From contig SSNU01000075.1 in the NCBI GenBank assembly GCA_012064415.1, positions 818,686-882,685 of the forward strand: a DNA stretch of 64,000 nucleotides. The letters are read 5' to 3'. The translations under genes were made by a program, and so were the position numbers. Position 1 is the first letter of the stretch. Every line of letters begins with the position of its first letter. The notes beneath the pieces were generated by a model. That model saw nothing but the letters and a program-made list of their open reading frames with translations, was not told where the DNA came from and did no database searches. Of this stretch, positions 1 to 11,700 are shown piece by piece. Source of the stretch: Gyrodactylus bullatarudis. Its lineage: Eukaryota > Platyhelminthes > Monogenea > Gyrodactylidea > Gyrodactylidae.

Positions 1-268
1 TATTTTTATCAGGGTAATCTAAATGTTTTTTATTCTAATCTTTATTTTCTTTCAAGTGATGAATTATATTATCAGAGTTATTACTCTAATAATTCTGATT
101 ACTATAACAATCACTATAATTTTTATAATCCTTATTCTTTAAGAAATACTACACCTTTCTCTCCCCTTTCTTTTTCTACAGATATACCATGGTATATATA
201 TATTGGCCAATACAAGCCAGAAGACAACATAGTCAGGTAGCAAGCGAACAACGTTATAGTCAATAAAA
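1..268 (+). repeat. Dispersed coding repeat (NVFYSN family), copy 1, broken
   Basis: This copy matches both arms of the palindrome at 12,944-13,428 almost base for base. It encodes the same Tyr/Asn/Ser-rich peptide, beginning with residues like NVFYSNLYF and including SYYSNNSDY. Near position 178 a short segment is replaced by a longer one that holds the perfect 14-base palindrome TATACCATGGTATA. After it the frame no longer matches the other copies, although the ending (ARRQ..QVASEQRYSQ, stop) is still recognisable in another frame. The left edge is cut by the window. I do not know the parent protein; the conserved stop after RYxQ suggests this is the C-terminal end of a mobile-element protein. 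Confidence 0.7.
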
Positions 269-323
269 GATTAATTTTTCGAGACTTGATTTGAATTTGA
301 AATAAACTCTACTCAGCCCTTGT

Positions 324-1230
324 GGCTAAACTTAAGTTCGACCGAACACCCTAAAATCGTTAATATATCCCTTGTAAGTAGCTATGTAATATAAAAATAT
401 TATATAATTAAATAATATTATCAAAAAAGCATTAAATACTCACAAAAATTAATTTATTGACAACATGAATTTACATTAAACTTTTTAGAACTCGTTCAGC
501 AATAATTCCTGGATCAAGGTTAACGTTCATCTGAATACATGAAAACTGGCCAGTTTTAATCCAACACAAGTATAATCGATCCTCAGTTTAACTGAGTCAG
601 TTATCAATACAATTATATTTAATACTCCAAAATATGATTAGGTTCTGTCATTGGCTTGAGTACCAACATTTTTTAAAATAACTTCATGTCTAAACAAAAC
701 ATATTTTTCGAAGGTACACTTCTTATTTAAATTAACTCAATAGAAGACAATTATCATTCATCATTTTCAAAATTAATCATGCCTGAATCAAACATCTTCA
801 ACTTCCCTATCAAGGAAATCTCTATTGAGAATGTTGAAAAAATGAATACTGTTAATCTGATGAGCAGTTATGACGAACATTTGGAAACCATAAAACTCTG
901 CCAGAGACTCGGATTGATATCTACAAACCGCAAGCATTCTTGTGGAGAGATCATGAAGCTCAACAAGAAAACTCAGGATACTTGTATTGGATTAAAACTG
1001 GCCAGTTTTCATGTATTCAGATGAACGTTTACCTTGATCCAGGAATTATTGCTGAACGAGTTCTAAAAAGTTTAATGTAAATTCATGTTGTCAATAAATT
1101 TATTTTTGTGAGTATTTAATGCTTTTTATTGATAATATTATTTAATTATATAATATTTTTATATTACATAGCTACTTACAAGGGATATATTAAAGATTTT
1201 TAGGGTGTTCGGTCCAACTTAAGTTTAGCC
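324..1230. mobile_element. Foldback element with ~260-bp inverted repeats
   Basis: Positions 324-590 are the reverse complement of about 972-1,230, with few mismatches and one small indel; both outer ends read GGCTAAACTT. The arms enclose about 380 bp. The right arm contains the end of a transposase-like reading frame (779-1,024), so the inner part of the arms is itself coding-derived. The element directly abuts MULE transposase sequence on its right, so it probably inserted into, or was joined to, that older element. I could not find a convincing target-site duplication. Confidence 0.8.
779..1024 (+). pseudogene. Merlin/IS1595-like transposase N-terminus, truncated
   Basis: An ATG-initiated frame of 81 residues lies between the inverted-repeat arms. 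Residues about 30-72 have the spacing typical of the N-terminal zinc-ribbon region of Merlin (IS1595/IS1016-type) transposases: a helix ending in LCQRLGLI, then a Cys-Gly pair (HSCGEIMKL), a charged linker and a GLK motif where the family normally has a Trp-Arg-Cys. The frame then runs into the inverted-repeat arm and stops. The DDE catalytic domain is absent, so it cannot encode a working transposase. The family assignment is from remembered motif spacing and is tentative. Confidence 0.4.
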
Positions 1231-1249
1231 GTGTATTCATTACAAAGTA

Positions 1250-1790
1250 TTCACCCTCATTTGTTGATTTTTTCACAACAAGTTTTCGAGCCTCTTCGAT
1301 AATAATGATCAACTTCTCTTCAAAATTCTTCGTAAATGTTGATTCAAAGAAGAATAAACCTCATTTTTCTTCACTAGTCTGTCGATTTCATTTAGGCAAT
1401 ATCTCAATAGGAGCGAAGACAATAGCTATTGGATAAATTTCATTGTTACCATCAGTACCTGTTGCAACTAAGAGAATATAATTGTTTCATATGGCATCCA
1501 TCTAGAGCGATCAACGGAGCAGAATTCTGAAATGCATTTATTGAATAGCCAAGAGAAAAAAAAACATATTTGAGCTCTCTATTCGGGGAAATGTTAAGGT
1601 CGACAAAGGTTCTCAAATTATGCAATAAATTCCAATTTAGAAAATCTTCTAATTTTCCGAATGAATTAATAATAATTGTTTCTTTTGACTTTTTAACAGT
1701 ATTTATTGCCCTCCAGTTTTGATGATACGTCGTTGTAAGACCATGTTGGGTTTTCATAATATCTATCCTAGGAATTGTATAGTCAAAAAT
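1250..1790 (-). pseudogene. Degenerate MULE (Mutator-like) transposase
   Basis: On the minus strand a frame at 1,757-1,452 encodes KTQHGLTTTYHQNWRA, a MULE-type pre-catalytic helix, followed by PLIALDGCHMKQLY, the hallmark DGCHxK of the MULE DDE domain. A frameshift near 1,465 then moves the reading frame to VATGTDGNNEIYPIAIVFAP, the next conserved block (xxxxDGNNxxxPIAxxxxxxE). Further downstream EEARKLVVKKSTNEGEYFVMN resembles the stretch before a SWIM zinc finger, with most of the intervening catalytic domain deleted. The remnant ends at the foldback element at 1,230. It is plainly dead. Confidence 0.8.
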
Positions 1791-2468
1791 GTAATAATAA
1801 GAAAAAGTGTAGTCAAAAATGTAATAATAATAAAATGTACATAAAGTAAAGGCAATTTGAGAAAAAGTAAACAGAACAAAATAATACGCATAATAAATAT
1901 TATAAAAATTAATAAATCCACGTGTAAAATTATTAATACTTACAGCATAGTCTGATGGGAGTCATTTTATCGATAGAATTGAGCCAAAATATTTGGGAAA
2001 GGTCGAAAATAATGATGGACAACCTTTGGGGGGATTGAGAATAATGAACCTTTGAATGATGAACCCTATCATGGAATATGAAAATATGACAATTAAAAAG
2101 GGATAGAGAAAATAAAGATTGGCATAACTTTACAGGAATAATATTATGATTCACTCACAACACCGGGAGGAATCAACCATTGACACACGAAGAACATTGT
2201 AAATGACTAAACAGAATGAGAAAAACATTATATTCTCATTTGATTGGCTCATTTTCTCTCCTCTGATTGGTTGACAAGTTATGAATCATTTGGGTAATTA
2301 ACTCGACTCGTATTTATGCTTGTCTTTACATAACAGTAACCTGTAATTAATGATGGAAATCAATTTTAGTGTTGGTTCTTTATTACAGAATGTTACTGTT
2401 GTCTATCAATTGTCTAATGCTGAACTCAAACGTTGGTACCAAAATCTCCTAAAATGTTGAAAATTTAG

Positions 2469-2907
2469 AGCCAAAATTTTCAACTTTTCCCAGCCTTAAT
2501 CTCATTTTGAAGATAATTGAAAACTAAGCTTTTTTCCAAAAAACCGTGTGTTTTCGAGTTTGTTCTGATATACAAAATCTCGATTGAAAAAGAAAATTTT
2601 TGAACATGCGTCAAGATTTTATCAATGAATTTTACTACAAGAAAGAACAAAATTAAGATTTTTAAATTGTTTTTGCAACATTTTGAATAGAATAGGGCTT
2701 ATAGTGAACATTGAGTCTGATTCCACATGTTGAAAGAAATTCCTAGGAAATTAGGTAAACTTTGGTGACTTTAGAGAAAATGAGATTTTTGTACATGAAA
2801 AAGTTTCATTTTGATTTTCAAAAATGTGTTTTTCATGATTTAAAGATCTATTTTCAATCAAGGCATAGAACATTGTTCGGGAAAATAAAATTTTGTAATA
2901 CCCTAGA
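2469..2907. repeat. MITE-like repeat A, copy 1
   Basis: Closely matches 18,931-19,252 over about 320 aligned bases. Shared landmarks are CCCAGCCTTAATCTCATTTT at the left, TTTGAACATGCG in the middle, and TGTTCGG with ATAAAATTTTGTA at the right. The outer ends are loosely inverted (CAAAATTTT...TTTTCCC), which suggests a non-autonomous DNA transposon. This copy carries extra sequence near 2,640-2,720. Confidence 0.75.
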
Positions 2908-2965
2908 ATAGATTTAAAAAATGAAAATTCTTTTTCGCAGTTAATTTCTTTGGAGATTTCTTTAA

Positions 2966-3046
2966 CCCCTTCGATCCCAGAGGTCGTATACGACCTCTAA
3001 ATCAATAGTTTTAGGCGATCGCTGCATTTTATCGGGTTCGAAGGGG
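2966..3046. mobile_element. 81-bp miniature TTAA element with hairpin
   Basis: It begins CCCCTTCGATCCC and ends GGGTTCGAAGGGG, inverted repeats matching at 12 of 13 positions. It is preceded by TTAA and followed by ATAA. Inside at 2,979-2,998 is a perfect 20-base palindrome centred on GTATAC. The ends resemble those of the TTAA-flanked elements at 29,050 and 50,573. Confidence 0.6.
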
Positions 3047-4849
3047 ATAATTGATTTTCATTATCTGACCATCAGTGATCATCGAGTTTTTTGTAAACAT
3101 AATGGCCTCGCGTCTTCATACCGATTCACTTCAATTGCAAATCAGTCTTCAATACGATTAAGATTAGATAGTTTTAGGTGTTAAAAAATAGAGATTTGTC
3201 AATGAAAAATTTTTTAAGAAGCATAATTTTCGAAAAATTTTTCACACTTTTGATACTTCAAGGAATACTGTATCCTAATTGAGGTAGATTTCTTTCCTAC
3301 GTGTTGATTAAATAGACATAATATTGAGTTGAAGTTGAGGACTTTCGAAATAAATGGGTAAATTTTTAACTGTGATTTTAAATAGCTCAGAAACTAGAAG
3401 AAGAAAGGGAAAGTTTCCTTCTACTCTTTTGTTAAGAATTTTTTCCTGAACAAGATGATGTCATTTCTGTCTTTCTAACTCATTCATGTTCTTCTCTATT
3501 GAAAGGCAAAGGACTGCAAATCGGGTGTCAGTTTTTAACGAATAACTCGAAAATTCTATTGTAGAATATTTTAAGAAGCACACATCTGAAATCCGTGAAA
3601 AATTCTCTACAAAAGTGGAAAATATCATATCGATGTAAGACTGTAAATCTTAAAATTTGATTTATCATTTCAATATTTTTCCTTAAATTTCGTTGAAAAA
3701 TTGATAGTTTCTTGGTTTCCGCATATGTGAAGACTGTTGTTCTAGAAATAGTCTTCGCCTTAGATTTGATGTTGACGTTAAAAATATGATTTTCTTGGCT
3801 ATTTTTTTATTGCGAGCCAAATAAATGATATCTCAGAAAGAGATAAAGATCAAATCGGGAACAAAAAATAATTTTTTCCGATCAAGATCAGGTCTCAGAT
3901 TATGAATCAAAAACAGGGTATAAAAAATGTTTTAAAAATATATTCATCACAAAAAATATAATCTGACAAGTTAGAGATCCAAAATCTTTGCTCGAAAGTC
4001 TAACTTTAAATGTAAGAAATCGGACAAGCAAGTGTTAAGAAAGTCTCGTTAGATTTCAATGGACGTTACTAGGCAATGAACCATACTCTACTAGCAGGTA
4101 GAATGTCTAAAAACACTTTAAATTCTACATTGTAATCAAAGAATTGTTGAATCTTATACAGGGCGTGCATACATGTTTGAATGCACTTAGTTATATAAGA
4201 GCAGGTTCTGTTTGTTTAGAAATGTCTCTAAAATCAATGTAGTATTTATAATTGCAGATATATATATCAACAGAGAGGAAGAAAAAAAAACTAAAAAGCA
4301 GAACTATTCAGAATAAACATTCAGGACTGTTCTTAACCGGAGGAGATGTCTGTTCAGGAGTTGTCTTGATGATAGCCTCTTTCAATGTAAATTAACCATG
4401 TCCAAATATTCAGTTTCATGCAAAACTTTTTCCAGAATTATGCAATGGGTTGGAAGAAAAAGAAAACAAAATATTTTTTTCTTTTTTATAGAAAGAGTAA
4501 GTACCCAAACTAACTCAAAATTTTCAGCAATTTCGTGAACATGAGAAATTATCATACTCAATGAATGAAAAGCATAGACATTGCTCTATAAACTCACTCT
4601 ATAATCCCTTCACAAGGTTGTTCCAGATGACTTTCAAGAAATCAAATTGCAGCGGATATAATTGGAAATTAGTTTTAGACAAGTGTTACTTGTTTTCTGT
4701 TAGGTTTTTTTTTCTAAAAACAAATACAAATGAAATAAAAATGAAGAAGTTAAACTCCTCATTTTAGAATCTATTTCTTTGAAATGTTGAAATTTATGCA
4801 AAGCTAAATTATTTAATGCATAGTACAGCACCTCTACTTACAAAGATTT

Positions 4850-5058
4850 ATTAGAATTATTTCGTTCTATGTGCTTAAGTAATATATCCCACAGGTTTGT
4901 CTTATTTGGTCGCTGAATGTTACAGCTTACAAATGGATCCGATCATGACAAGTACGAAGGAAACTCACAGAGCATTTAGCGACATGGGCTAATCCATTAC
5001 CAAATAAGACGAGCCTGTGGGATAAATTATTTAAGCACCTAAAATGAAATAATTCTAA
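4850..5058. mobile_element. 209-bp MITE with ~60-bp terminal inverted repeats
   Basis: The left end (TTAGAATTATTTC...ATATCCCACAGG...GTCTTATTTGGT) returns as the reverse complement at 4,999-5,058. A partial copy in the opposite orientation lies at 45,083-45,150. Confidence 0.85.
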
Positions 5059-5623
5059 ATTAATGATGAAAGCGAACATTTTGAGAAGGAAGATGGTTCT
5101 CTAATATATATCCTGAAAGATCATTAGGGTGATAAGAAATCTATAGAAAAGAATTTCAAATATTTTAGATTAGAATAATATGGATATTTATCAAAATTTT
5201 ATTCATTATTTTCAGCCTTGTTATCGGTCGGTAGCTGATTTTTGAGTTTTTTCTACTTCTTAAAAACTAATTAAAAGGAAAGGCTTGTCTTTTATTTTAA
5301 TCATGAGTGGAGCCTTAGGGTTTGGAATTCTCGACTCCTTTGTGGAAGAGAAGCTTGTTTAACACCAGAAAATGGTAAAATATCAATCAATTTTTTAAAA
5401 TAGAAACACCATCAAAAGCGTTAACTCAAAACTATAAGAGAGTAGAAGCAGATTTTGTTTATGCTAGAAACCTCCCATTCTCATCTGATTCATATCATTT
5501 TTACAAGTGTTCATCTGTAAAGTTAACAATGACTCATAAAAGTTTTTATATTTCATTCTACTCTCAGACTATAGTAGCCAATGTATAAGTGATCATAATG
5601 TTTTAACGTGCTACTTAACTCCC

Positions 5624-5669
5624 ATTGGCTGAATTCTCTACGTACTTGTCATACTTGAAATTGTCCAAT
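5624..5669 (+). promoter_or_regulatory. CCAAT-box promoter region of the Ig/DB receptor gene
   Basis: An ATTGG (inverted CCAAT) box at 5,624-5,628 and a CCAAT at 5,665-5,669 flank CTACGTAC at 5,638-5,645, about 115-160 bp upstream of the start codon at 5,782. CCAAT boxes are the usual NF-Y sites. The protocadherin gene on the other strand has the same components at a similar distance. Confidence 0.45.
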
Positions 5670-5781
5670 CAGGCAAGAGGAAAGAATCTCAGTGTGTATT
5701 ATTAGATTAAAAGCCGTTTTTCTTTCATTTGAAAAACTTCTTCTCATGAGTAACCTTTAGGTGAAATAAGAACGGAAACCG

Positions 5782-8700
5782 ATGAAAACGAAAACACATT
5801 CATTTGTACAGCTACAAACCCTTTTGGTTTGGATATGTAAGAAATTATCGATTATCGAATGTTTCATTTTTTTCTCACCAGTGTCTGCTACACTCTTGCA
5901 AGGGAATCAAGATGATGGAAAAGTATTACAACCTGTCGATGGACAACAATTGTCTCTGGCCTGCAGGAAGCCACTCGAGGATTTTAGGCAAGTAAGTTGG
6001 TTGTTTTACTTTCACTTTATGAGTCATTCCTTAAAAAACTTTACACTTGAAAAACTGATGTTACTGTATTATACTTGATAAAATACATCGTACAAAAGAA
6101 TAGAATTCGAATAACATTTACAATATTTGAATTTTGAAAAAATAGTTAACTCTCTAGAGGTGGGGGAGATCCTCAAATATTTTATTCTGAATTTGTGATT
6201 TTTAGGAAACTATCATTTTATTTTTGAAATCTGGGTTCACTATTTGAAGAAAATCTATTTTTATGAAAATTATGGAAAATTTCAAATGTCTAGCAAGCGC
6301 CAAATTAGTTCTTTTTTTAAATTTCAAAGTGAATGAGGGATCCAAAATTGATTCTTAGGATCACGATCAGACTAGGATGTAAAATATGCTGAACCAGATT
6401 GTGAGTATCGCCCAATCATCTTGTGAAAATCTACTTTTTATCCTTTTTACCTTGCCTGATTGTGTTCCTAAAAATCAAGTTTTCATAACTCTCAAATTAA
6501 TAAAAATTTTCAGAATTTAAAAATATGGAGATTTGTCGTTATCTTGAGATTTGAAATTCGCCATAATTGAAGGGGTTCCTATAGCGATGAAAATTAATTT
6601 TCTCAAAATATTCCACGATATTTTTTTCCGGATAATCAGGAAGGCTCAAAGAGTCACAAGATGAATAAATATTTCCTAAAAATATCCAATCACAAAAATT
6701 TAGGCAATATGAGCTGAAAGATTCAATTTAATCAAACACTTTTATATTTGGCATTGAAATTAAACAAAATATTCGAAATTTAACTACTTTTGAGTAAAAA
6801 CTTGTCTCACCTTTCGTAGAGTCTTACAGGCTATGGCACAAAAATTCATTGAACAACTTTGACGCAGAAGATATTTTTCGATTCCAGAGCAAAACTTCAG
6901 GTTTCAACTTTTTCCTAGCATAGGCATTTGGTATATCATCTAATGGCGTTAAATTTGATGAAAAGGACATTAATACAACCGATTGGAAAGATTAAAAATA
7001 ATTTCCTTAACAATGAGAAAGACAAACTCGTCTGGGATATTTTATTATTTTATGGGTTTATTTTTTCATGGTGTGTGAACCATTTTAAAATGTCTAGGTT
7101 TTCCTTTTATAAGGACTATGAAATACAATGTGAAAATACTGAGATAATTATAATGAAATGTGCATTTTTATTCGCACATAATTCAAACGCATCCATTAAA
7201 AGAAACTTGTTAATGATCTAAATATTTGATATTTTCACAAATCAGTATAGGTAATAAGCTCATGGTCTGTGAAGAAATTTTTGTTGAAAATGCTGATAGG
7301 GTTTTCATTAAAGATGACAACTTGACAGGAAAGTTGATCAATTAGAATGACCGAAGATTTCTTTAAATTGACTAATGGTGATCCTGAAAAATAACAAAAA
7401 CTTTCAGCTCAAAGTTCATTAAAGAATGAAAAATCACGCCAAATCGAAATATATCTAAAAATATTCTAAAGAAAAATACAATTGTTCATATTAGAGGGAG
7501 GCAAATTTTTTAACATTCGGACGGGCAAAACTCATTTTAAAGGGAATTTTTCAACGTAAAAAAGTTCCTATTAAACCATGTATTTTAAATTTTGCTTAGA
7601 TCGCAATTGAAAATACCGATTTTTGAATTAGCGCCAACTATTTTCAATGAATTTTTCTAATACAATCAATTAAAATCTAAAATTTGGCTTGTAAGGCATA
7701 TTCTAGTAGAAAATTCCGATTAATTTGGGATATGTTGAAGAAGTTTGGGAAAATGGGATTTTGGGGTGTCAGAGAATTAAAAATTTCGAGTTTAAATTCC
7801 ATAAACGGCATTTTCTAAGTTTGATCTAACAGATTCTAACATTGTTCGGAAAAAAAATATTTGACTCGCCCTAATATGTATTCTTTAATTTCTGACATAC
7901 AAGGAAGAAAATCATTAGACCTATGTAAATCTTATTCCTACATGTTTTAGATTTCAATTGAGCACAAAACAAAAGGAGTCATTCTTGCTGAATGGGTTGG
8001 GGAGCATGCTTTGATTTATCTTACCGATGCCGAGTTCAGTATGAATGGTGAGTGGCTGATTCTATTCGAATTGATCTATTGGAATTTACATTGAAATTAT
8101 TGCTAGCTACTCATGTTATAATGAATATTCCGAGTTATGATAACTCTTATCGTGGACTAATTCATTGCCAGTCCAGTCTACTTGAGGGACAAATCATCGA
8201 TGAGTTCATTCAGATTGGGTCGATACCGTTATATAGAGATTCTATCAAGGACCTGATCAAATCAAACAATGAGTTCAGTGAGTAATGAGATTCAAATGAG
8301 TCAGAAATTCAAATTTACAAATTCGTTTCTCACTAGAATAGAAAAACAAAATCAAAAGTTGAATATCTAAGGGGATAAAAACTTTTTAAGGTTACACTCT
8401 GTTCAAAAATAATGCCGAAAAGCAACTACAGGTAATTACTTTTATCAAAAGAAACCTTCTGCCTATACAATTTTCACCTAAAAAAATTTTTTATATTGTA
8501 TTTTTGACCTGACCGAAAAATAATTAACTTTACAAACATGAATGAATACTTATTTTACAGCATATATATATTTCGGCCAATTTGTAGATCCTAATCTGTC
8601 CAATAGAGAAAATCGATAATTAGCAACTAGGCTTAACGAAAATCTCTTGAACCATGGTTGAAACAATGACAATTACTTTAAAGAATAATTAATCCAATCA

Positions 8701-11700
8701 GAGATAGTGATCAAAGGTTAATCAAAGAAATCAGATATACTGCATCAGATTGTTAGAATATAGAAAAAAGTATCAACTCAAAGATGTAATCGCATGTAAA
8801 TTTTACTTTTTTTTGATTAGCTATATCTGGCCAATTTTTCAAAGTTTAGTCTAATGATACCGCATAACATGTATTTTACTCTTTTAGTTTTAGAGCTCCG
8901 ATTCAACATCAAAGTTTAATACAACATCGAAATAAAAAAACGCTTTTTATTAAAGCATACATAAAATTTATTCTATTATATAACTAAATGTTGTCTATAA
9001 ATCGCATTATAATTCTCATAATAATTTCCGATCAAATTCTTCAACAATATTATTAAGCATAGGATTTGTTTTGAACAAAACCTTTATTCAAAATAACAAT
9101 GAGTTTCCAAAAAATTAACGCTGATCTCATGATGCAGTGTTGATAGAAAATCTTAATCTTACATAATATAAATATGATTGCACTGATAAAAAACTATGGC
9201 TGATAAAGGACATCAGGAAATTCCACTATACCTACAGTGAACTTTTAGGTATTTTATTCCCTTCTGAAGCTAATCATGTATATATTTAATGTGACCTCAC
9301 AATGTGAAGAGGGGTTCTTAATTAACTAGAAATCTTTATGTTTTGTACATGAGATAAAAACAATTTCTGAGATTACACAAATGAGATAGCAGGTTATCCC
9401 TTTGGTAATAAAAATAAATTTATTAATCAATAAGTACAATTAGCAAAAGGAGGTTTAATTGGAATATAAAAAACCTTCTTCAGTATTATGAAATGATTGT
9501 AATCTAAAGGGTCACCAATTTTTTATTGAAGATTCTAGAGTTCATTATGGATCAAGACAATTGACCTGTAGATTCGATCATTTTTAAATTACACTCTGAT
9601 TAATGTATGAAGATGGGAATTTATGATTTTTACAAAATACTCATTTCATCTAAAAATCGAGTTTGATCAAGATCTTGAGGCTCACTTTCACGATATGGAG
9701 AAAAAAAATTGAAAAATAAATTCCTAAGAAAATTATGGTAAATTTGAAATCCTGAAGCAGTACCGAATTCTCATTTCTTTGGAAAATTTTGCTAGTTTCA
9801 AAATGTGACAGGGATCAAAAGTTGTGATCACAATTAGACAAGAAAACCGATTACAGTCAACCTTCTTAAAATTAGAATACTTTAACTTGGTTTTGGTCAT
9901 CATTCAATGCTATTTCAACTTTTGACGTAAAAAAATTTACACCATTCGAGAAAGCAAAAAAATCGATATTGAAAATTAACATCCTAAAATTCTACCCTAA
10001 CCAAAATGAATAGACAGAATGCTCGACCCCCCTATGATATTTTAAGTCAGAGGTTAAAATAACAATCAATGTCACAGTGAGAAACCTCCTCTCTCTTCTG
10101 TCCTACCATTTACTGTGATTCAACATTAGTATTTTGAGCTAATATATCGTTAATGAGAATTTTTTAAGAATCATAAATTCCCATCTTCATACATTAGCTT
10201 TAGGTATTCATTTATTCTTCAAGTACAGGTTTAGACCTTGAATAAGTCTAATCTGAGCCGCAAGCAGAAGACATTTACTATAGAAACAAAAGTTTCATGT
10301 GTTTTTGTTTTTTTGGTTGACGGGATGAGTCAGATTCATGTTTTTATTATCAGTTCTTTCACATTGTGGACGAAAGCCTTTTTATAGCTTAGTAAAAAGG
10401 AAGTAAAAGATAAATCTTGTAAATTCAAGAGACAACTCTAGTAAACTCGGGTACTTTAATTATGGGAATTTATGTATTGCCTTAATTAATCTTACTATTG
10501 ATTCAAAATATGTAGAGCTAGTTGATATGACAATTAAATTTTGTTTTTGCATCGAATTCCAGCATTGATTTTATTTTTGTTACTAGGGCTAAAATTCTAA
10601 AAGTCATAAAAATGCACCTCAGGGTCCAGAATTATAAAGTTATTTCTGAGGCCTCGAGTTGTTACTAATGAACTAATTACAATCTATCCAAATCTTGTTC
10701 ATGGACTGGGTTAAGTTTCTTCCATGCCTCTATTCTGTCATCTTCAGGGTCTTTGTATTTTGTATTTATTAAAAGGAATTTTTTTTCTCTGACCAATCAA
10801 ATGCTCTAGTTCAGGTATAACGCAAACTCTTTTTTGCTCGAATTTAACCATCAGCAATGGTATTAAAGCAGATTTTTGATTGTTATTAATTTCCTATTAT
10901 GATATATCCGAATCTATTAAGGTCTGTTCCAATTTATCAATCAAACTATTGAGTTCAAATTCATCAATGAGTTCTCCTCTATGGATCTGACTGAAAACTA
11001 TATTTGATTTTTGATAAACTCAGAGCAGTTAGCGGAAAACCTTTTTTAAAAGAATTTCATTAGAAATAACTCATAGAACAGGTCTTCAGTGTAGAGGAAC
11101 TTCCAAATTTACTAGCTAGAAGAAAGGATTTGATGCCTTGTTCCTGATGTGGTAAATCTTATTCAATCTCAAGAGGTAATTTGATATAGTAATATAGAAA
11201 TATAATTGATAGCATTAATATAAGTCAGGCAACAATATGTTATAATTTTGATCTGGCAGAGGGGAAATATCGTTGCAGAAACCAATAACAAAAATATTCT
11301 AGTTTAATTTCTATTTTAGAACCTGTCTTGGCAAAATATGAGGCTAGATTGAACTCAGAATGGTGAATCGAAAGATAAACAAAAATCTGCTCAGAAATGT
11401 TTACCAGTATTTACTTTTTTTGTATGTTCCATTAATTGGACAAATATTTGTATTTTTTGAGAGTTTTGTATTCTAACTAAACCAATAAGAATAAAAACGA
11501 TTTCTGTTGAGAAATTCTGAGTTTAAGATTAACCCTTCAGGTCCCAAATTGATTTCTAATCACACAACCATGATTCCGAATCTGAATTCTTTTTTAAAAG
11601 TCGAAGGGGAAAATTTTTTTGATTCTACTTCTTGATTTCAGACCATTTTTAACTGCTTTACTGTCCATTTTACGGATAAGGAAAAAATTTAATTAATTCT

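Larger units (their letters stand above)
1791..5600. other. Gene-free, repeat-rich upstream region
   Basis: No supported gene. A pair of ATTGG boxes lies at about 2,240-2,275. It is followed by a 34-codon ATG frame (about 2,352-2,459) and a TGGTACCAAAATC string resembling a tRNA-primed primer-binding site, which may be a decayed LTR. The rest is AT-rich and holds the MITEs listed separately. Confidence 0.5.

Noticed and set aside
1933..2154. 73-codon minus-strand frame and similar frames of 60-100 codons throughout 18-50 kb
   Set aside because: Leu/Ile/Phe/Lys-rich translations expected by chance from AT-rich DNA, many lying inside MITEs; no domain, signal or splice support.
2352..2462. Small ATG frame and primer-binding-site-like TGGTACCAAAATC, possible LTR retrotransposon start
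   Set aside because: No second LTR, no TG...CA boundaries and no gag/pol sequence nearby; noted only within the intergenic entry.
7250..7350. Protein-like run GNKLMVCEEIFVENADRVFI in intron 2 of the receptor gene
   Set aside because: The Ig domain is complete without it, and no acceptor/donor pair gives phases compatible with exons 2 and 3.
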